Positions 28,364 through 41,864 of a stretch of 64,000 nt of DNA are shown here, one piece after another (positions within the stretch are counted from its first letter, which is position 1; the number at the start of each line of letters is the position of its first letter). The stretch is taken from the NCBI GenBank assembly GCA_020465985.1, contig JAANYP010000383.1:702734-766733 (forward strand). Direction: 5' to 3'. The notes below the pieces were generated by a model. The model was not told the DNA's origin. It saw only the letters and a program-made list of their open reading frames with translations, and searched no databases. A program made the translations under genes and the position numbers. Source of the stretch: Centrapalus pauciflorus. Lineage: Eukaryota; Streptophyta; Magnoliopsida; Asterales; Asteraceae.

Positions 28364-28603
28364 CTTTGTTGAATTCTATTAATATGTCGTATCTTATGAA
28401 TCTTGTTACAAATACTGCTATGAATCTTTTGAATGTGTTGATCTTGTTGCAACCATTTTTCTAAACCATTTACATCGTATAAATCTTGTTACAAACAATT
28501 GTTGGATATGATTATGTCTTTTTCTAAACCATAGAAATGATTATATGTATTTTTTTTATTTGTTCACAATGGATATCAACCCTATAAACACACATACATA
28601 CAC

Positions 28604-28677
<74 letters not shown>

Positions 28678-29185
28678 GCGCGTGCACACACACACACATA
28701 TACATATGGTTGAGTTTCATGAAGCATCATATTAGACTGAGATATCATATACCAAATCAAATGTACATTTCATAACGATAAAATGTTAAATTTCATGCAA
28801 AAATGTAATACATATGTTTAAAATTACATTATGATTGATCGTCAAAAAATGCTCTCAATAGTTAGGTGGTATGTCTTGCATAAGTTGCAAATGACACGAA
28901 TATTATTAGTCTAAAAAGGCATACCTAAATGCTGGACAAAGTATACCGAATTTAGGCCAGGTTACATTTACAAAGACCATCCATAATTAAAAATTTTCTA
29001 TAGAGAAAGGTAAAATAGCCAAGAAAAGAAGTGATGACACAAAAAAGAAACCTTCTACACAAGGGCAGTGCAAATGGGCAATGGTCGCGATCCTAAATGT
29101 AAGCATCGATTCAAGTAACTTAAGGGATCAATGATAATACTTTTATAGGGTGCTTGGCAATTGACAAGTTCCCAATGGGATTTTG
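28364..29185. other. intergenic spacer with (TA)n tract
   Basis: A TA run (about 28610-28672) is preceded by CACACATACATACACACCC and followed by a CA run. No gene is seen between the foldback element and the BDP1 stop codon. The part near 29185 is probably BDP1 3' UTR. Confidence 0.6.
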
Positions 29186-30396
29186 TTATATTTCGCTTTT
29201 ATACTGACTCCATCGATACGTGTCATCTTCACTATCGTGAGACTTGGCAGGGCTCCCAACTGCCTCCTGAACATCAGGTTCCATATCTTTAACTTCTTTT
29301 TCTATCTGTACAGCTTTTGTTGCATCCACAGCCTCCTGTGGAACCAATATATTTTGTATTAGAATACAGAAATAGGGACATCATGGTATAAAGACGTTCT
29401 TTGAATAGACGTAAAAAAAGTTTCAAGTTTCTGCAACTGAAGCACAAATAGTCAAACCTACTTACTGCTATTTGAAAGCATATCATACATAACGATATAT
29501 ACAAGGGAGATCACGGAGAGAGAATGCAGAAATAGGGACATCATGGGTATAAAGACGTTCTTGTATTACTAGTAGTAATGTTATTAAAAGCGAAGTCGCA
29601 CTCGAGGCGACATGCCTTGATTAGAGACCAAGTCGAGAGGCGCAAAAAGGCGAGGGCCCGAGCGATGTGAACCAACTAAAAATTAAAAAATACTTTACAT
29701 GACAATGTAACCATAAAGACAAAATAAAAGCATTTTGTGTAGAATTATAAATATAATATCAAATACACTACCTCAATCCATAATTATTAGTAGTGGCAAA
29801 CAAAGTAAAATGTTCCAAAAGATTGCATAAGGCAAACCAGAAGGCCGAAATCAACCTTCTAATAGGCAATCTTTGACGTATTCTGGGGGTATAATTGGCC
29901 ATGCAAACTATGTTTTATACCTTAAAATCCTAATAGATGTTTATAAAACAAGACCCTCGACTCTCGCCTAACTCGCCCAAGACTAGTCGTACAAGGCGCT
30001 CCTGAACATCTTAAAGACGCCAAGCCTGAAATGGCCTGGCCTGAGGGACTTAGTCGCAGAGGCGCAGGCCTTTAATAACATCACCCCACTAGCGTACCAT
30101 CAGAACTACCACAATTTTCCATGAAGTGAGAAAATTTACTATGCATTCACAAGGTGTGTGTACTTGAAAAGAAAACTCAGTAAGAAGATTGTACATTGAT
30201 GTCAGTAGTAACAGCTTCCTCATCTACAAGGTTCATTGGGTCATCATCCTCCGATTCTTGCGCTTGAGCTTGTTTTAGCCGCTCAATTACAACCTCAAAA
30301 TGAGAATGACCTGAAAGAGACGGGATTAGCAAAGTAGGGAAAAACAATGATATGAGAAATTGAGGATAAATAATAACAACAACAATAATAATAATA

Positions 30397-30441
<45 letters not shown>

Positions 30442-33400
30442 GAAAATAAAAGGATGGAAGTTCCTCATGTTCAATAGGTAGCGTTTTGAAACATGTTGGG
30501 AATCACAAACAAGATTCTTAAAAAATCAGGTAACATGTGCAAGCTGGAATTTCTTCGTCATCAATATTCAATACGTGGGGAGAGAACCCTGTATCAATGT
30601 CTCATTCAGTCTTTTATTAGAGTCATACTTTTTCACCAGGAGGCTCAAAAGTCAATCTTCGATATCATTTTGGCCAAATTTAGAATTACCCTTTTCTCCT
30701 AACAGCTTTTACATGCAATACTGTAAAAACTAGCACCCAACATATTAAGAAATTTTACCTCACTTTCCATGAAAAAGTGTTTTCCTAACATACAGATGTA
30801 CACATGACCATATCCATATATCGCATACATCTTAAATCTTGACGTCTTAAGTCTAAACCTTGAACCATACACACATGCTAAAATCATATTTGCTCTCCTA
30901 AGTATTATTGTAACCAATACTGTATTATAATCCCGTCGTCTTAAAATTATATATACTTATTGCCAATGGACTATGGAGAGCAGAGAGAAACTTGCAGATG
31001 TGGCATCATCTTTACTGTTAGATGAACCCAAATTCAATCTGGACCATTTTAAATAAAAGAATCTTATCTTTTACAGTTTTACTTGAGCTCCAAAAATGAT
31101 ATCCAATCATAACATTTGTTTGTTATTAATTTATAAAAAGAATAGATAACTGGATAATCATGACTGAATTTTTCATTAATAATTATATATTGTTTATATT
31201 TGTCATCAATAAATTTAGGAAAATTTAAGTTAAATCAAATATGCAAATATTAAAAAATTTACCAAAAACTTTACAATAACTCAATATTAAGTAAGATATC
31301 TGATTTATTTATTCACTTATATTAATAATGAAAAGTATTTTTAATCATTGTATTTGTATCTAAATTTAGATATACAATAAACTACCTAAACTTAAATATA
31401 TACCAAAGACTTGAATGATAAAGAATAATAATTATTTACACAATTAAAATATAACACACACAAGCTCACCCACATGTTTATAAAAATCATGAACTGTATT
31501 GTTTTAACTTCTTACATTAATAATTCTAATAGATATAAACTATTATGTAATATAAAATTAATTAGACGTAATAATTCTTTTGATTAATTCCTCTTTTAAG
31601 AAAAAATTATTGTGTTCTTGAAATAGTTAATAAATAGTGTTGATAAAATCTATGGTAGTTTTCTAACAAATAGAATCAAAGACGATGAAGATGAAACCAA
31701 ACCGACTATTTGCATGTATTGGTACTGAAGCTATGAGAGTTTTTGTGAGCCTACTATTTTGTCTATAAAATAATACACTCCCTTTCAATAAAATATGTTA
31801 GAAAGATGAGTGAACATTTTCCTATATGTAGTATTTTAGCATGACACACAGAATATGTGCAAGAAAAAAAAAATCTGAAACATCAAATATTATTTACTTG
31901 GAATTTAAAAAATATCTGAAACGATATAAATCATTGTTTAAATTTCAGAAAACAAGTATTGCTATTTTTTGTGTTTCATATTATAAGTTATGAAAAGAAA
32001 TTTATATTATTTACATTAGAATTTATAAATTAGTCTTTTTATGTGTTTTTTAGCAACCGCAAATGAAATAACAGGGCAAATAGATAATGAAGCAGAATAG
32101 ACAATGATTTAAATATATATTTCAACTGATGAATAATACATATGCGTGAGTCAATTTTTTCTTATATGAACTTATTCATGTTTATTTAATTTGTTTCTTA
32201 TGATTCTACTTTAATATGAATATAACATATATTAATCAATTTGAAAATTATATGATTAGTGGGTGGTGTGTCAGTGTGTGTATTACTGAATAGGAAATGA
32301 TTAAAAACAGTAAATCAATCAATTATGTCAAGCTGATATTCAAAAAGAATTGAATTGTATAAACAATGTTTCTACATCACATGAGTTCACAACTCATTGA
32401 GAATATTCATAATTCTGATGATTTGTTTTCGAACTTCATAGTGGATGAAAATTTTTTATACTACACATTTTATTGCATGCTTCTAAGTTTATTATTTTAA
32501 AATGGTCTCCCGAGCATCGCACGGGTATTATACTAGTAAATGATTGGGGCATTATATGTTATAAGAAATAACACGCTTTTAGCAACAAAGAAAAGGGATT
32601 CGTAAAGGTCAACATTTTAAGAGTGATATACATGACTGATGACTCGGATATTGATATGACGGGAAATCAATATGTTACCTTTAAAACGAGTGGTTAGAGC
32701 ATCATTAAGCCTTAAAGGTTGGTGTCGCTCTTCTTTTTTAAACTTTGATTTTATCTGCTCACGAGTCCGCCCAGGGAAACATTCTTTTATCATCGACAAA
32801 TCTGTCCCAAATTGCTGAACTGCCTGCAGTTTTGAGAAATCAAATTAGTCTTTTCATTAACAGCCTGGGAATACTATCATAAGACTAGAATATAACTCGA
32901 TGATTTCAGGATTGCAAAGCATGTTCATCAAATTAAGCAGACTGGAAGGAAGTAAGACTCTAGCTTAGTTGATGAATACTAGGAAGAGCATACAAACCAT
33001 TGGTTGGCAACATATGATCAGTTCATGATATACCACTGATCCCATCTATAAGAGCACTTACTTTGTAATTCACATAGGAATATGAAAATGCTCTTACAAA
33101 TAGTTCTTGTTCATAAATACACAAGGCCTGAAGCAAGTAGACACTTAATAGTGTACCTCATAGAAGAGTTCCGTGTCTTGCTTTGTCCATTTTATTCTCG
33201 GTGTTATTTTCATGTGAGTGCGATAATTATAATAGGTTGCATTCTCTGCCTCCATTGAGTAATCATGTTCATAACCTGAGCCCATCCCTTGTGTGAAAGC
33301 CTCATCATCATCATCATAATGATTGGAAGAACTATTAGCACTGCAAAATAACGCAATAGAGATGACGAGAAGAGATAAAGATATTATTGCTTTCCAAGGA

Positions 33401-36400
33401 AAAGTTTGATAACCGTTAAGAGTGTGCTTTATGATCAAAGAAACATCTTAAACTAATGATGACAGCTTCACCAGACTGAAGAAAATTATTATTTATTCAA
33501 CCCTTATAAGATAAATGCGATAAATTATGTAGGAATACCACTACTGTGCCTTATAAAAGTAAATGTGATAAACTATTACCAAGGAACTGACGGAACACGT
33601 TTGCGTTTAACAACTATGAACTCATCCAAGAACAACCAGACAAGCAGATTTTACAAAATCTATTTAAGTAGGCACATACATTGGTAAATGAAGAGTGAAG
33701 AGAATGTGAAGGGAAGATACATTTTTCCTACACGTATCCTTTACTTATAGTTAATGAACCAACAGGCTGTCATCTCAGGATTGTAAAACACGGAGTTACA
33801 GACATTCAGCATGCATGTTTCAGGAAATGCATTATTGTTATGGCTTGACATCAAACCAAAACAGTATAGAAGCTGAAGTTTCTTCATTAAACCTTCCAGC
33901 ATACCATACTTAACTGTGAATCCCAAAAGGCCAAGACAAAGCGAAGCTTACAAAAAGACAAACAATACAAAAACAACTTTCAAAAAGATGAACAAGACAA
34001 AGAGGAGTTTACACAGAGACGAACAAAACCAATCATGACATGATCATATAGCTTATGAATGTAAAACTCAAGTTTGAGAGATTATTTTATGATTAAACAT
34101 GAGGACCAGATAGTTAAGATATACGACCGTCCAAAATGAACCATTCTCAACTTCAATACCTTTGTTTCAATACCGGCGTCCCCGACGTGGATGCTTCCTT
34201 TTTCTGCACCATGAAACAAAAACCACCGCGAGATTTGAGATAGATAGCATATATATCATTTAACAAAATGGGTTTACCATGAGAAAGAAAACAAGTAACA
34301 TTAAGCACTACGAAAAAACCAACTAACTTATCACTCCTAAATCCTAATATCTTGATAAAGATTGAATCAGGGCAAAACTCATAAAAACGCCAATTACATA
34401 TCACATTTTGAGTGATTAAGTCGCTAAAGTACTTTATATATGATTAAATCCTTAAACTTCAAAAATGAACGATTAAATCCCTAAACTTCTATTTTGAATG
34501 ATTAACTCCCAAAACTTTATAAAAATGAATAAATCAGTCCCTAAACTTTAAAAAAATGAAAGATGAACTCCCTAAACATTTTATTTGAATGGTTAAGTCC
34601 TTTACAATTTATGAAAATGAATGATCATGTCATTTCAATTAGAAAAGTTTAAGTTCTAAACATTATAAAAATGAATGATTGTGTTTCCTTATCAAAGGTG
34701 TTTATGTTATAAAAGAGTAACGAGTATTTCGGTTTATCTCACGTAGGTCATTGTATTTTTTGTCTCACTGAAGTCATCATTCTTTCATAACTCGTCTTAA
34801 TTTTGTCATTATCATGAATAAAATAGATGCTAAAAAGGTGTCACCAAAATATAATAATATATAGTTAACCTATTTAAAAGTTGATTATTTATCTCATTTA
34901 ATTGAGGTGACTGTCATATAGTATTAACAGATGTACTAAATTTGATATAATCAGAGTTCCTATCAAAGCATTAGAATACACTTAAGTGTAACACTTATAT
35001 TGGTTTTAAATGGCACAAGACGCACTGTCAAGAAAAAAGCCCGAGAGCCCGAAGCGCAATGTGAGGTGCGTGCATCAAGTACGCATGGCACACTTGTTTT
35101 AGTATCATATTTCATATAAATAACACATTAACACTACTTGAACAACTGAAAATCTAAAGTACAGTATATAAATTACCAAAATATATAAAGACACATAGTA
35201 TTACAAATTTTGAATTACTTAAAAAATTGATTGAGGGCTAATTTTCTTTTTATGGGTCATCAATGAAACAACAAGCAGATACTTGCAACAGCCTGTGTTG
35301 CGCAAGGCCTTAAGCCTCACAGCACCTCTTGCCTCACTAAGCCTGAGTCATGCCTTTTAAAACACAGCATATGATACGCATATCAAGAGAGGACACAAAA
35401 TGTATGAAGCAACAAGCAAACAATCAAAATGGCATGTACCGCTATTCGCTCCCTATGCTCTGCAAGTCTGATTAATTCTTTCATGGGCACATTATGCATA
35501 TGGAACTCAAGCTCATCCTCAGGGATTTTAAGCAAATCTGGGTCCACTGTAGGAGAACCAAAATGTTAATACAGGTCATAGTTGCATGGTTGCACCTCAA
35601 AACACTTTCAGAACTAAATCACCTTGTCTTTTATTTCGTCGAGTGCGGTGAGGGAACTTCTTTTTTATTACATTGGTTGACTCGACTGGTACCTCACTGG
35701 CCTTTTTACGCTTTCTAACGGGTTTTTCCTTCTCATTAACAAATTTCTTTGACTTACTTCCCTTTCTTTCACTCAAAGATTCAATTTCCGGTCCATAATC
35801 ACCATCCTTATTATTTACATTCTCATGTACAAAATCATCATTCATACCCTCATCCTCGGCCTCGTCTATAAGTTCAAGTGTTTGATTTGTTCTCTTTCTT
35901 AAGCGCTCTGAAGACCTACCAGCTTGATTCTCTACACTTGGTTCTGCAGATTGTAATTGTTGTGCGAGACTCAACACCTTACGAGTTTGTCTCTTTCCCT
36001 TCTTCACACTCTCGGAGCTCTAACAAAATGATAATGGATGAATCAAATTCAGAGTGAGAAAGTAGGCAGGGATTAAAAAATAGTCAGATGGAAACATATT
36101 CTGGAAAAAAATCAAACCAGTGAAGGGATCTCTGGAGCAACATCCAGGTGCTCTGCAGAAGTTACAGATTCTAATTGAGAAATTTCTTCCAAATTTACTG
36201 GTTCCTCATTCACATGGAAATCATCAATTGTTGTTGGAACTGAGTCGGTGATTCTGATAGATGATGAGCCAAGAATTTCATCAGGTGTAAACGAAGGGAC
36301 AGGTTGTTCGTCCATGTAGTCGGTTTGAGAAGGAATTATATGAATATTTTCCTCATATCGAACGGACAGTACTTCCTGATTTGGAATGGTAGCAATCTGT

Positions 36401-37635
36401 TCCACTTTACGAGTTTGTGCCTTAGGCTTTGGCTTGAATTTACCAACCTTTGGTCCTGCATTGTTATCACCACATTTAAGGCAACTGTTAGAAAAAAGCA
36501 ATGAATTATTAAATCTAATACTATGTGTACCTGAATACGTTCTTGGCTGAGACAAAGTGTCAAGAGGTTCCCAGCTTTCTGCATCCTAAATTTAAATAAT
36601 AGTTATGGTATGTAGCAAATTTTATTGACATGGTTCTTAATAATAGAAGAAATAAAGAACTCATGCCTTCACCTTTAATCCCGAAGATAAATTTCCTATG
36701 GCAAAATCTTCATTGTCATTAAAAATAGCAGCTTCCTCCCCTGTTAAAGGATCTATCGCTGGAAAACTTTCTAAGTCTGGGCAAGCATCAATGTTATTGT
36801 TCATGTTATGTTCTATGTGTCCCTTCTCTAAATTCTCATGCATGGAAACAGGAATGGTTGGTGTGTCTGAACATGGTAGAGAGTTCACTGTATTGTAAAT
36901 AGAATCCAGGCATAAATGTTCGCATATGATTGTCGCATTTCATTAGCCACAAGATTTATTAAAGAAATTGTAGATATCATATGTGATTGAACATACAATC
37001 TTAAAATGTTGTGACAAAGTCAACACATCGTAAATGTTTTTGTTGCACTACGCGCTAAGTTATAGCATTGCAACTTACTGCACTGTCAACTGACCTGTTA
37101 CCGTTGTAGATTCTGGAAGACGAGCATTGTTAAGTGATTCCAGTGTAAGAAATGATTCAACATACTGTGTGCAATCCTAGAGAAAATTAGGAAGATGTGG
37201 TCATCAAAAATCTGAAAGCTTAACATAGAATTTACCCACCTCTTCCTGTGATTTTTCAAAGGAAGTCTGCCTATCATCATTGTCCTTTCTAGAAATTTGG
37301 TTGACATCATTTCCAGGCTGTTGGTCCTCTTCAGCCCTGCTTATGAACTCATATTCTGTAGCAGCAGCAGACTCAACAAACTGTGTTGAGGTGGTTGGTG
37401 TGAATTTTGGTTCTAAATGGGGTTTAGGTTTTGGCTTGGGTCTTGGTTTGGCTTTGGCTTTTGGTTGAAACTTTGTATTGGCTTTCGCTGCAACAGAAGA
37501 ATCAATAATGACCACCATTGAAGCATCAAGAAGATGAGTCAAAACGTATACAGAGGGGAAAGGAAGGGAGAGACACATTAACTTACCATTGTTTGCAACA
37601 TCACTTGCAATCAAATCATCCAAATCAAAATCCAT
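29186..37635 (-). CDS. BDP1: TFIIIB subunit B'' (BDP1) homologue, SANT-domain
   Basis: Coding exons on the minus strand: 37635-37587, 37487-37240, 37176-37095, 36887-36673, 36585-36531, 36455-36118, 36019-35623, 35546-35440, 34203-34160, 33340-33157, 32823-32679, 30310-30195, 29335-29186. Total 2130 nt, 709 aa. The start MDFDLDDL is followed by Lys-Pro-rich stretches, a basic RKRKKA region, a conserved ELIRLAEHRERIAKKE segment, then the SANT domain beginning near W563 (KWTKQDTELFYEAVQQFGTD) and continuing FPGRTREQIKSKFKKEE. It closes with HSHFEVVIERL. This order is diagnostic of BDP1, which joins TBP and BRF1 to recruit RNA polymerase III to tRNA and 5S genes. All introns are GT-AG. Intron 11 (2.4 kb) and introns 8 and 12 carry mobile DNA. 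The exon 3 donor (37094) was chosen because the alternative at 37101 gives an immediate stop. Confidence 0.93.
29362..29563. repeat. 41-bp direct duplication in BDP1 intron 12
   Basis: GCAGAAATAGGGACATCATG with its flank through AAAGACGTTCTT occurs at about 29522-29563 and, with single changes, at about 29362-29402. The copies are 160 bp apart. Confidence 0.85.
29577..30083. mobile_element. MITE with ATGTTATTAAA(A/G)GC termini in BDP1 intron 12
   Basis: The left end AATGTTATTAAAAGCGAAGTCGC pairs with the right end GCAGGCCTTTAATAACATCA. GC-rich arms (GAGGCG, GGCGCAGG) sit next to each end and an AT-rich centre lies between. This is a common plant repeat type; no clean target duplication was seen. 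Confidence 0.55.
30379..30442. repeat. (AAT)n microsatellite in BDP1 intron 11
   Basis: About 20 AAT repeats with one AGT interruption, preceded by ACAACAACA. Confidence 0.95.
31030..32537 (+). mobile_element. Helitron-like element in BDP1 intron 11 (3' end defined)
   Basis: The 3' terminus is clear: an interrupted palindrome CCCGAGCATCGCACGGG (32509-32525), then TATTATA and CTAG before T (to 32537). A hairpin about 10 bp before CTRR|T defines Helitron 3' ends. The left boundary is only a guess from the start of very AT-rich sequence unlike the surrounding intron; no convincing A|TC start was found. No Rep/helicase coding. Confidence 0.55.
34420..34690. repeat. degenerate minisatellite in BDP1 intron 8
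   Basis: Seven to eight imperfect units of about 32 bp (AATGATTAAGTCCCTAAACTTTAAAA) alternate across this part of the intron. Confidence 0.7.
35010..35370. mobile_element. MITE-like repeat in BDP1 intron 8
   Basis: GGTTTTAAATGGCACAAGACGC at the left and GAGTCATGCCTTTTAAAACAC at the right are loose inverted repeats. The flanks of the AT-rich centre are GC-rich (GAAGCGCAATGTGAGGTGCG; GCGCAAGGCCTTAAGCC). It resembles the repeat in intron 12 but is more decayed. Confidence 0.45.
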
Positions 37636-38794
37636 GTCAGACTAGTAAAAGAATCTCTGAAATTTGACAAAACTTATATATTAGAATCAATTAATCAACT
37701 TCTCCAAATGGGAGATAAACTTCCATTAACATACATCTTAATCAACAGCATGGGTTCTAACTTCTAAGATAACAAGTCGTGCATGCATAGAGGCCAAACT
37801 CCTATGTCTAATCCTCGCTAAACTCCCCAATTCACATCTGGTGTTTACAATTGTAGTAAGCAATTAAGCCCACAAAGATAGGCACTACTTTCCATCATAT
37901 TTCATCAGGGTAAAGTTTGTTGTTAAGTTTTACCAAATTTCATACATGAATCGATTTATGCATGGTCGGTCATTGTCTTACCGAAATGGCACCAAAAAGT
38001 TCATGGATCAATTATTTGTTCCCCCTCCCGCCTTCACTTTACCCTTCTCCCTAAATATTTTTCTTCAAACTCAGATACCATAAAACAGAGCACTAATCAC
38101 ACTTTTCACGTAGCATTAGCAGTTAAGTTTTCTGTAATTCCTAGCTATAACATTACACTATTACACATTGAAGTATTCAATAGCTACAGTAAACTCACAC
38201 AACTTTCATCATTCAATGTAAGATACAGGGTTTTGTCATTTACTAATAAAAGACAGATATAAAGATATTTGCTTGATTTCTAAGAAAAACAATGAACCAA
38301 ATAGATGAGACCAACAACCCCCGCGTAGCAATTGTGAAAGGAGCATGTTCAATAGGTTGCCCGTTTCTTAAGTGATGATTACAAGATAGTAATTGCCCTG
38401 GCGTTGCGATAGGATAAAGCTGTGTATTTTAGTGGATATTTGAATAAGAAAAATTGAGGTTGGATGGATATCAAGAGGTGGTCCTGGTCTGATTCATTTA
38501 AGACAGTTTGTTTGTAACCTGAAAGAATGAATATATAATAATCTAATTCTAACCCATGTTTGATTGAATTTATACGACAAACATCACAGATAGTTAACAT
38601 GGGTTGACCTATATGGTATTCTTAATAAAGTGGAAGATACCCACTGCCCACTGTAATGAGGGAGAAACAAAAACATGAGGCATAACAGAACAATACTATA
38701 GAACAAAATCACAGCAGCAAAGTGAGGCATCAGAGCAAAATCATGTGGGTTTAACAAAATAGTGAACAAAATCGTAGGCGATAGGGTCTTATAC
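37636..38794 (-). other. probable 5' UTR intron of BDP1
   Basis: No coding sequence here. Just upstream of the BDP1 start the minus strand has a good acceptor (AAATTTCAG, then AGATTCTTTTACTAGTCTGAC and ATG). At 38795 a donor (CGCTG|GTATAAG) ends a GC-richer segment. Confidence 0.4.
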
Positions 38795-39190
38795 CAGCGG
38801 CGTGAGGGAGAAATCAGCCAGCATTCAATAGCGTTAGGCAGCGACAAAATTTGCGACGCGGCAACGCCGGCGACGAGCAGCAACTCCAGTGGCGAGCAGC
38901 AGTGATGGAGTGAAGGAGAACCTTGGCGACGTCAAGAGGGAGCCAGGCGTGAAAGAGATTAAGGTGGTGTTGTTTTATGCTAAGTGAGGGGCAACGTTGA
39001 AAACTGATTACTAAACCAATAATAATTGATAAGTGTCTGATTACTGATTGCAGAGAAGAGAAGGGGACGAGGAGGGGCGGCGACGAGGAGGGTTGCAGCG
39101 GCGTCACAAATATATACCTGGCAGAGAAGAGGAGGGGCGGCGGAGAAGGGTGCATATCGCAGATGTTGTGGGGGAGGGAGGGGACGGTTC
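38795..39190 (-). promoter_or_regulatory. GC-rich segment, candidate BDP1 first exon and promoter
   Basis: The segment is much richer in GC than its surroundings (GCCGGCGTTGCCGCGTCGC, GCCGCCCCTCC). It ends at a plausible donor at 38795/38794 pointing toward BDP1. It has no conserved reading frame. A non-coding first exon plus promoter fits the position; captured transposon cargo is the alternative. Confidence 0.4.
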
Positions 39191-39269
39191 ACATTAAGTT
39201 TTGATAAGTGGTAACAAGGGTGGATATACCCACTTAACGGAATCAGCTATGATCAGTTAAAAAAAGTAC

Positions 39270-40518
39270 TCGTCTGTACTTATTAATAAACAAGAACATT
39301 AAGTGCCACGTAGCGCTCTCTCCTTAATCCAAAATCTTTTTTTCCTTCCTATTTTTCCTTAAATAAGTCTACTAAATTTGTAAACTATTTAATGTTTAGT
39401 TAAATAAATAAAAGAATAAATTAATAATTAATTTCTCAAATAAACTTCTATGATTATATTAAGCGAAGACAATATCATGAATAATTTAAATATTTTTAAA
39501 ATTTATAGAATAAACATAATATCATAGTTATATATTATAATTATAATATATTAAAATAGAATTTTATATTGATAAACCTATATTTTGATTTTCAGACCCT
39601 TTTATTCATCTAGCTTTAATAATTACACAATTTAATTGATAGGTATAAATAAAATAAAATATTTATTTACTTTTCGTAAGTTTACTCCTGAAATTAATTA
39701 GAAAACAAAAAATAAATAATACAACAATTAACTTTTACATATTTTTAATATTATATGATAATTTTCTCTCTCCATATCATGAAATTTAAATAAAAACTAC
39801 AATTTAATAAATTAACAATTAATATTTTTTATCAAATAAAATAATTATTTATATAACTTGTATGATCCTATAAATATCAGTGGAATTAATATTTCTTAGA
39901 TAGAAATGTTGTCTTCAGGTTTGAAATTTTACCAATTGATTTTGTAATATTACAATTAAAAAACACAATATTATCTTCAAATTTAAGGGTTGCATATTAA
40001 TTTAAACTTAGTTTTGAAACAATCTTTTTTTTTTTTTGTAATATTAACTTATATACTCCATCATATTGGGTTTGAATTAACTATACAATAAATATTTGTT
40101 ATTTAAATCTAATTTTCTTAAAGAACAACCATACATAGATTCATTTATGATTGTCTATTAGAATTATTCAATTCAAACTATATAATAGTAATCAAAACTT
40201 TATAAAATCTGTAAAATTGCTGATCCAAATTGATTATCATACAAAAAATTTTGAATTTATTGTTTCAAATGGGTGATTATAATAAAACAACAAATAGAAT
40301 ATAATTGCAGACATTAGTGAATAAATTTATTAGTACTTTGAAGATTAATTCCATATATCCTCATATCATGAGTTTTAATTCATATTTTATATGATTTTAA
40401 AATATGATCTATATAATTTTAACTTGAGTACTTTACCTTTTTATTATATTTGTAATAATTTTTTAATTTTATATCTATTATTTAACATACCCATGTATAA
40501 CATGGGTCGATAGACTAG
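39270..40518 (+). mobile_element. Helitron-like element (3' end defined)
   Basis: The 3' end is a palindrome CCCATGTATAACATGGG (40490-40506), then TCGATAGA and CTAG|T (CTAG at 40515-40518). The proposed 5' end near 39270 (TCGTCTGTACTTATTAATAA) resembles other Helitron-like starts in this window but lacks the usual A before TC. The interior is almost pure AT without coding capacity. Confidence 0.55.
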
Positions 40519-40610
40519 TTACTAATAAAAAAAGAACCGACTTATAGGTCCATTTCACTTACCGAATGGACCCTATAAGCACTTATTGATGGAAAAAGAA
40601 CACACGTCGA

Positions 40611-40932
40611 GGGACTGTTTGGTAGAGAGATTTGAGGGGAGAGAATTGTGTTTTCTTTTTGGAAGAAATGCTCTCAATTTTTAGGAGGATAATTAAATTT
40701 TCTGAGAATTGTTTGAAGGCTAAAAATGGAGAAATGCAATTCTCTCCCTTTGGTAAAAAAATTTGTGAGAACTGACTGTCTTATGTCTCTACTCCACCTG
40801 AACCACTATTTCTACCAAACAAGATATACAATTTTAATTCTCCACCCATTTTCATTTCTCCCCAATTCCATTTCTCCCACATTTCCATTTCCATTTCTCA
40901 TTCATTTATTTTCTCTGTACCAAACAAACCCT
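40611..40932. mobile_element. MITE with GGG(T/A)(T/C)TGTTTGGTA termini
   Basis: The left end GGGACTGTTTGGTAGAGAGA pairs with the right end TCTCTGTACCAAACAAACCC. The interior is rich in ATTTCTCCC/GGAGAGAAT motifs. No clear target duplication. Confidence 0.6.
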
Positions 40933-41864
40933 AAGTCTTTTTCTATCCTGAATTTGTATTAAATTAAAATTTATAAATTTATAAAATTTAAAAGTCCATA
41001 ATTATAAATAAATTTAACGTATATTTATGAAAAAAATTACATCACTTTGATAAATATATCGATTTTTCACGAACACCGTAACTTATAAAACAAAATTAGG
41101 ACACAACCCGCAAAGTTGAATGCGGCAAAATGGACCAAAGATACAATATCCATGACATTCAATCGACCCCGTGAAGTCAAAATTTCCAAAACCAAATGCA
41201 ATGGCAAGTTGTCTATTGTAGCAGTCCATCAATCCCCCGTTTATTTACAAACTAGTTTGTGAAATTGGCTATGAATGTAAACTTTTGAAGCGAAATTTGA
41301 TGAAATTTGAAGGGAATAAGAAAGAACCGATATATATGAATCGAACTTACACATTAGATGAATCCAGACTCAAATTCGAAAAATGCTCACAATGGCAGTA
41401 AGATCTGTACGATTAAAGGATAGATGCTCGCAACAGCGGAAAAATGCTCACAGCAGGACTGGATGGACGTGGTAGGTGAAAGACGTGAGGGAGCTGAGCG
41501 TGAAAGAGCTGTTCGATTGAAGCAAAGATCAAACGTGCGGTGGAGGAATGGGAGGTGATTATTGTGGCGAAGTGGAAAGGGAGAACGTCGCCGGAGGAGA
41601 GGGAACGTCACCGGAGTGGTAGGAGGGAGAACGTCGCTGGAGGAGAGGAGGTCACTGGAGGGAGGGCCGATGTGAGGGGGAAGACGCGGGCGGAGGCTGA
41701 CAGTTTGTGTATAGAAGTGTGGGTTGGAAGGAATTTGTTAGGTTAACTTTATAATAACTTCTTTTGTTTATCGAACAAGATCCGTTTTGATTTACGTTTC
41801 AGAAAATGTTGTAGAGTTTTTGTAATAATAATCAGATAATAGTTGTAACAAAGAGTGCTGCAAA
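40933..41864. other. intergenic stretch with GC-rich block
   Basis: From about 41380 to 41740 the base composition rises sharply, with repeated GGAGGGAGAACGTCGCCGGAGG-like words. An AAAAATGCTCACA word occurs twice near 41377 and 41440. ORFs of 68-74 codons on both strands resemble no known family. It looks like promoter/first-exon sequence or transposon-captured DNA. Confidence 0.4.

Noticed and set aside
37094..37103. Alternative donor after ACAACG in BDP1 exon 3
   Set aside because: Joining it to exon 4 gives a stop at once; the donor nine bases later (ACAG|GTCAGT) keeps the frame.
37098..37310. 70-codon minus ORF across a BDP1 intron
   Set aside because: It is a shifted frame over exon 3 and part of exon 2; the spliced frame is clearly the coding one.
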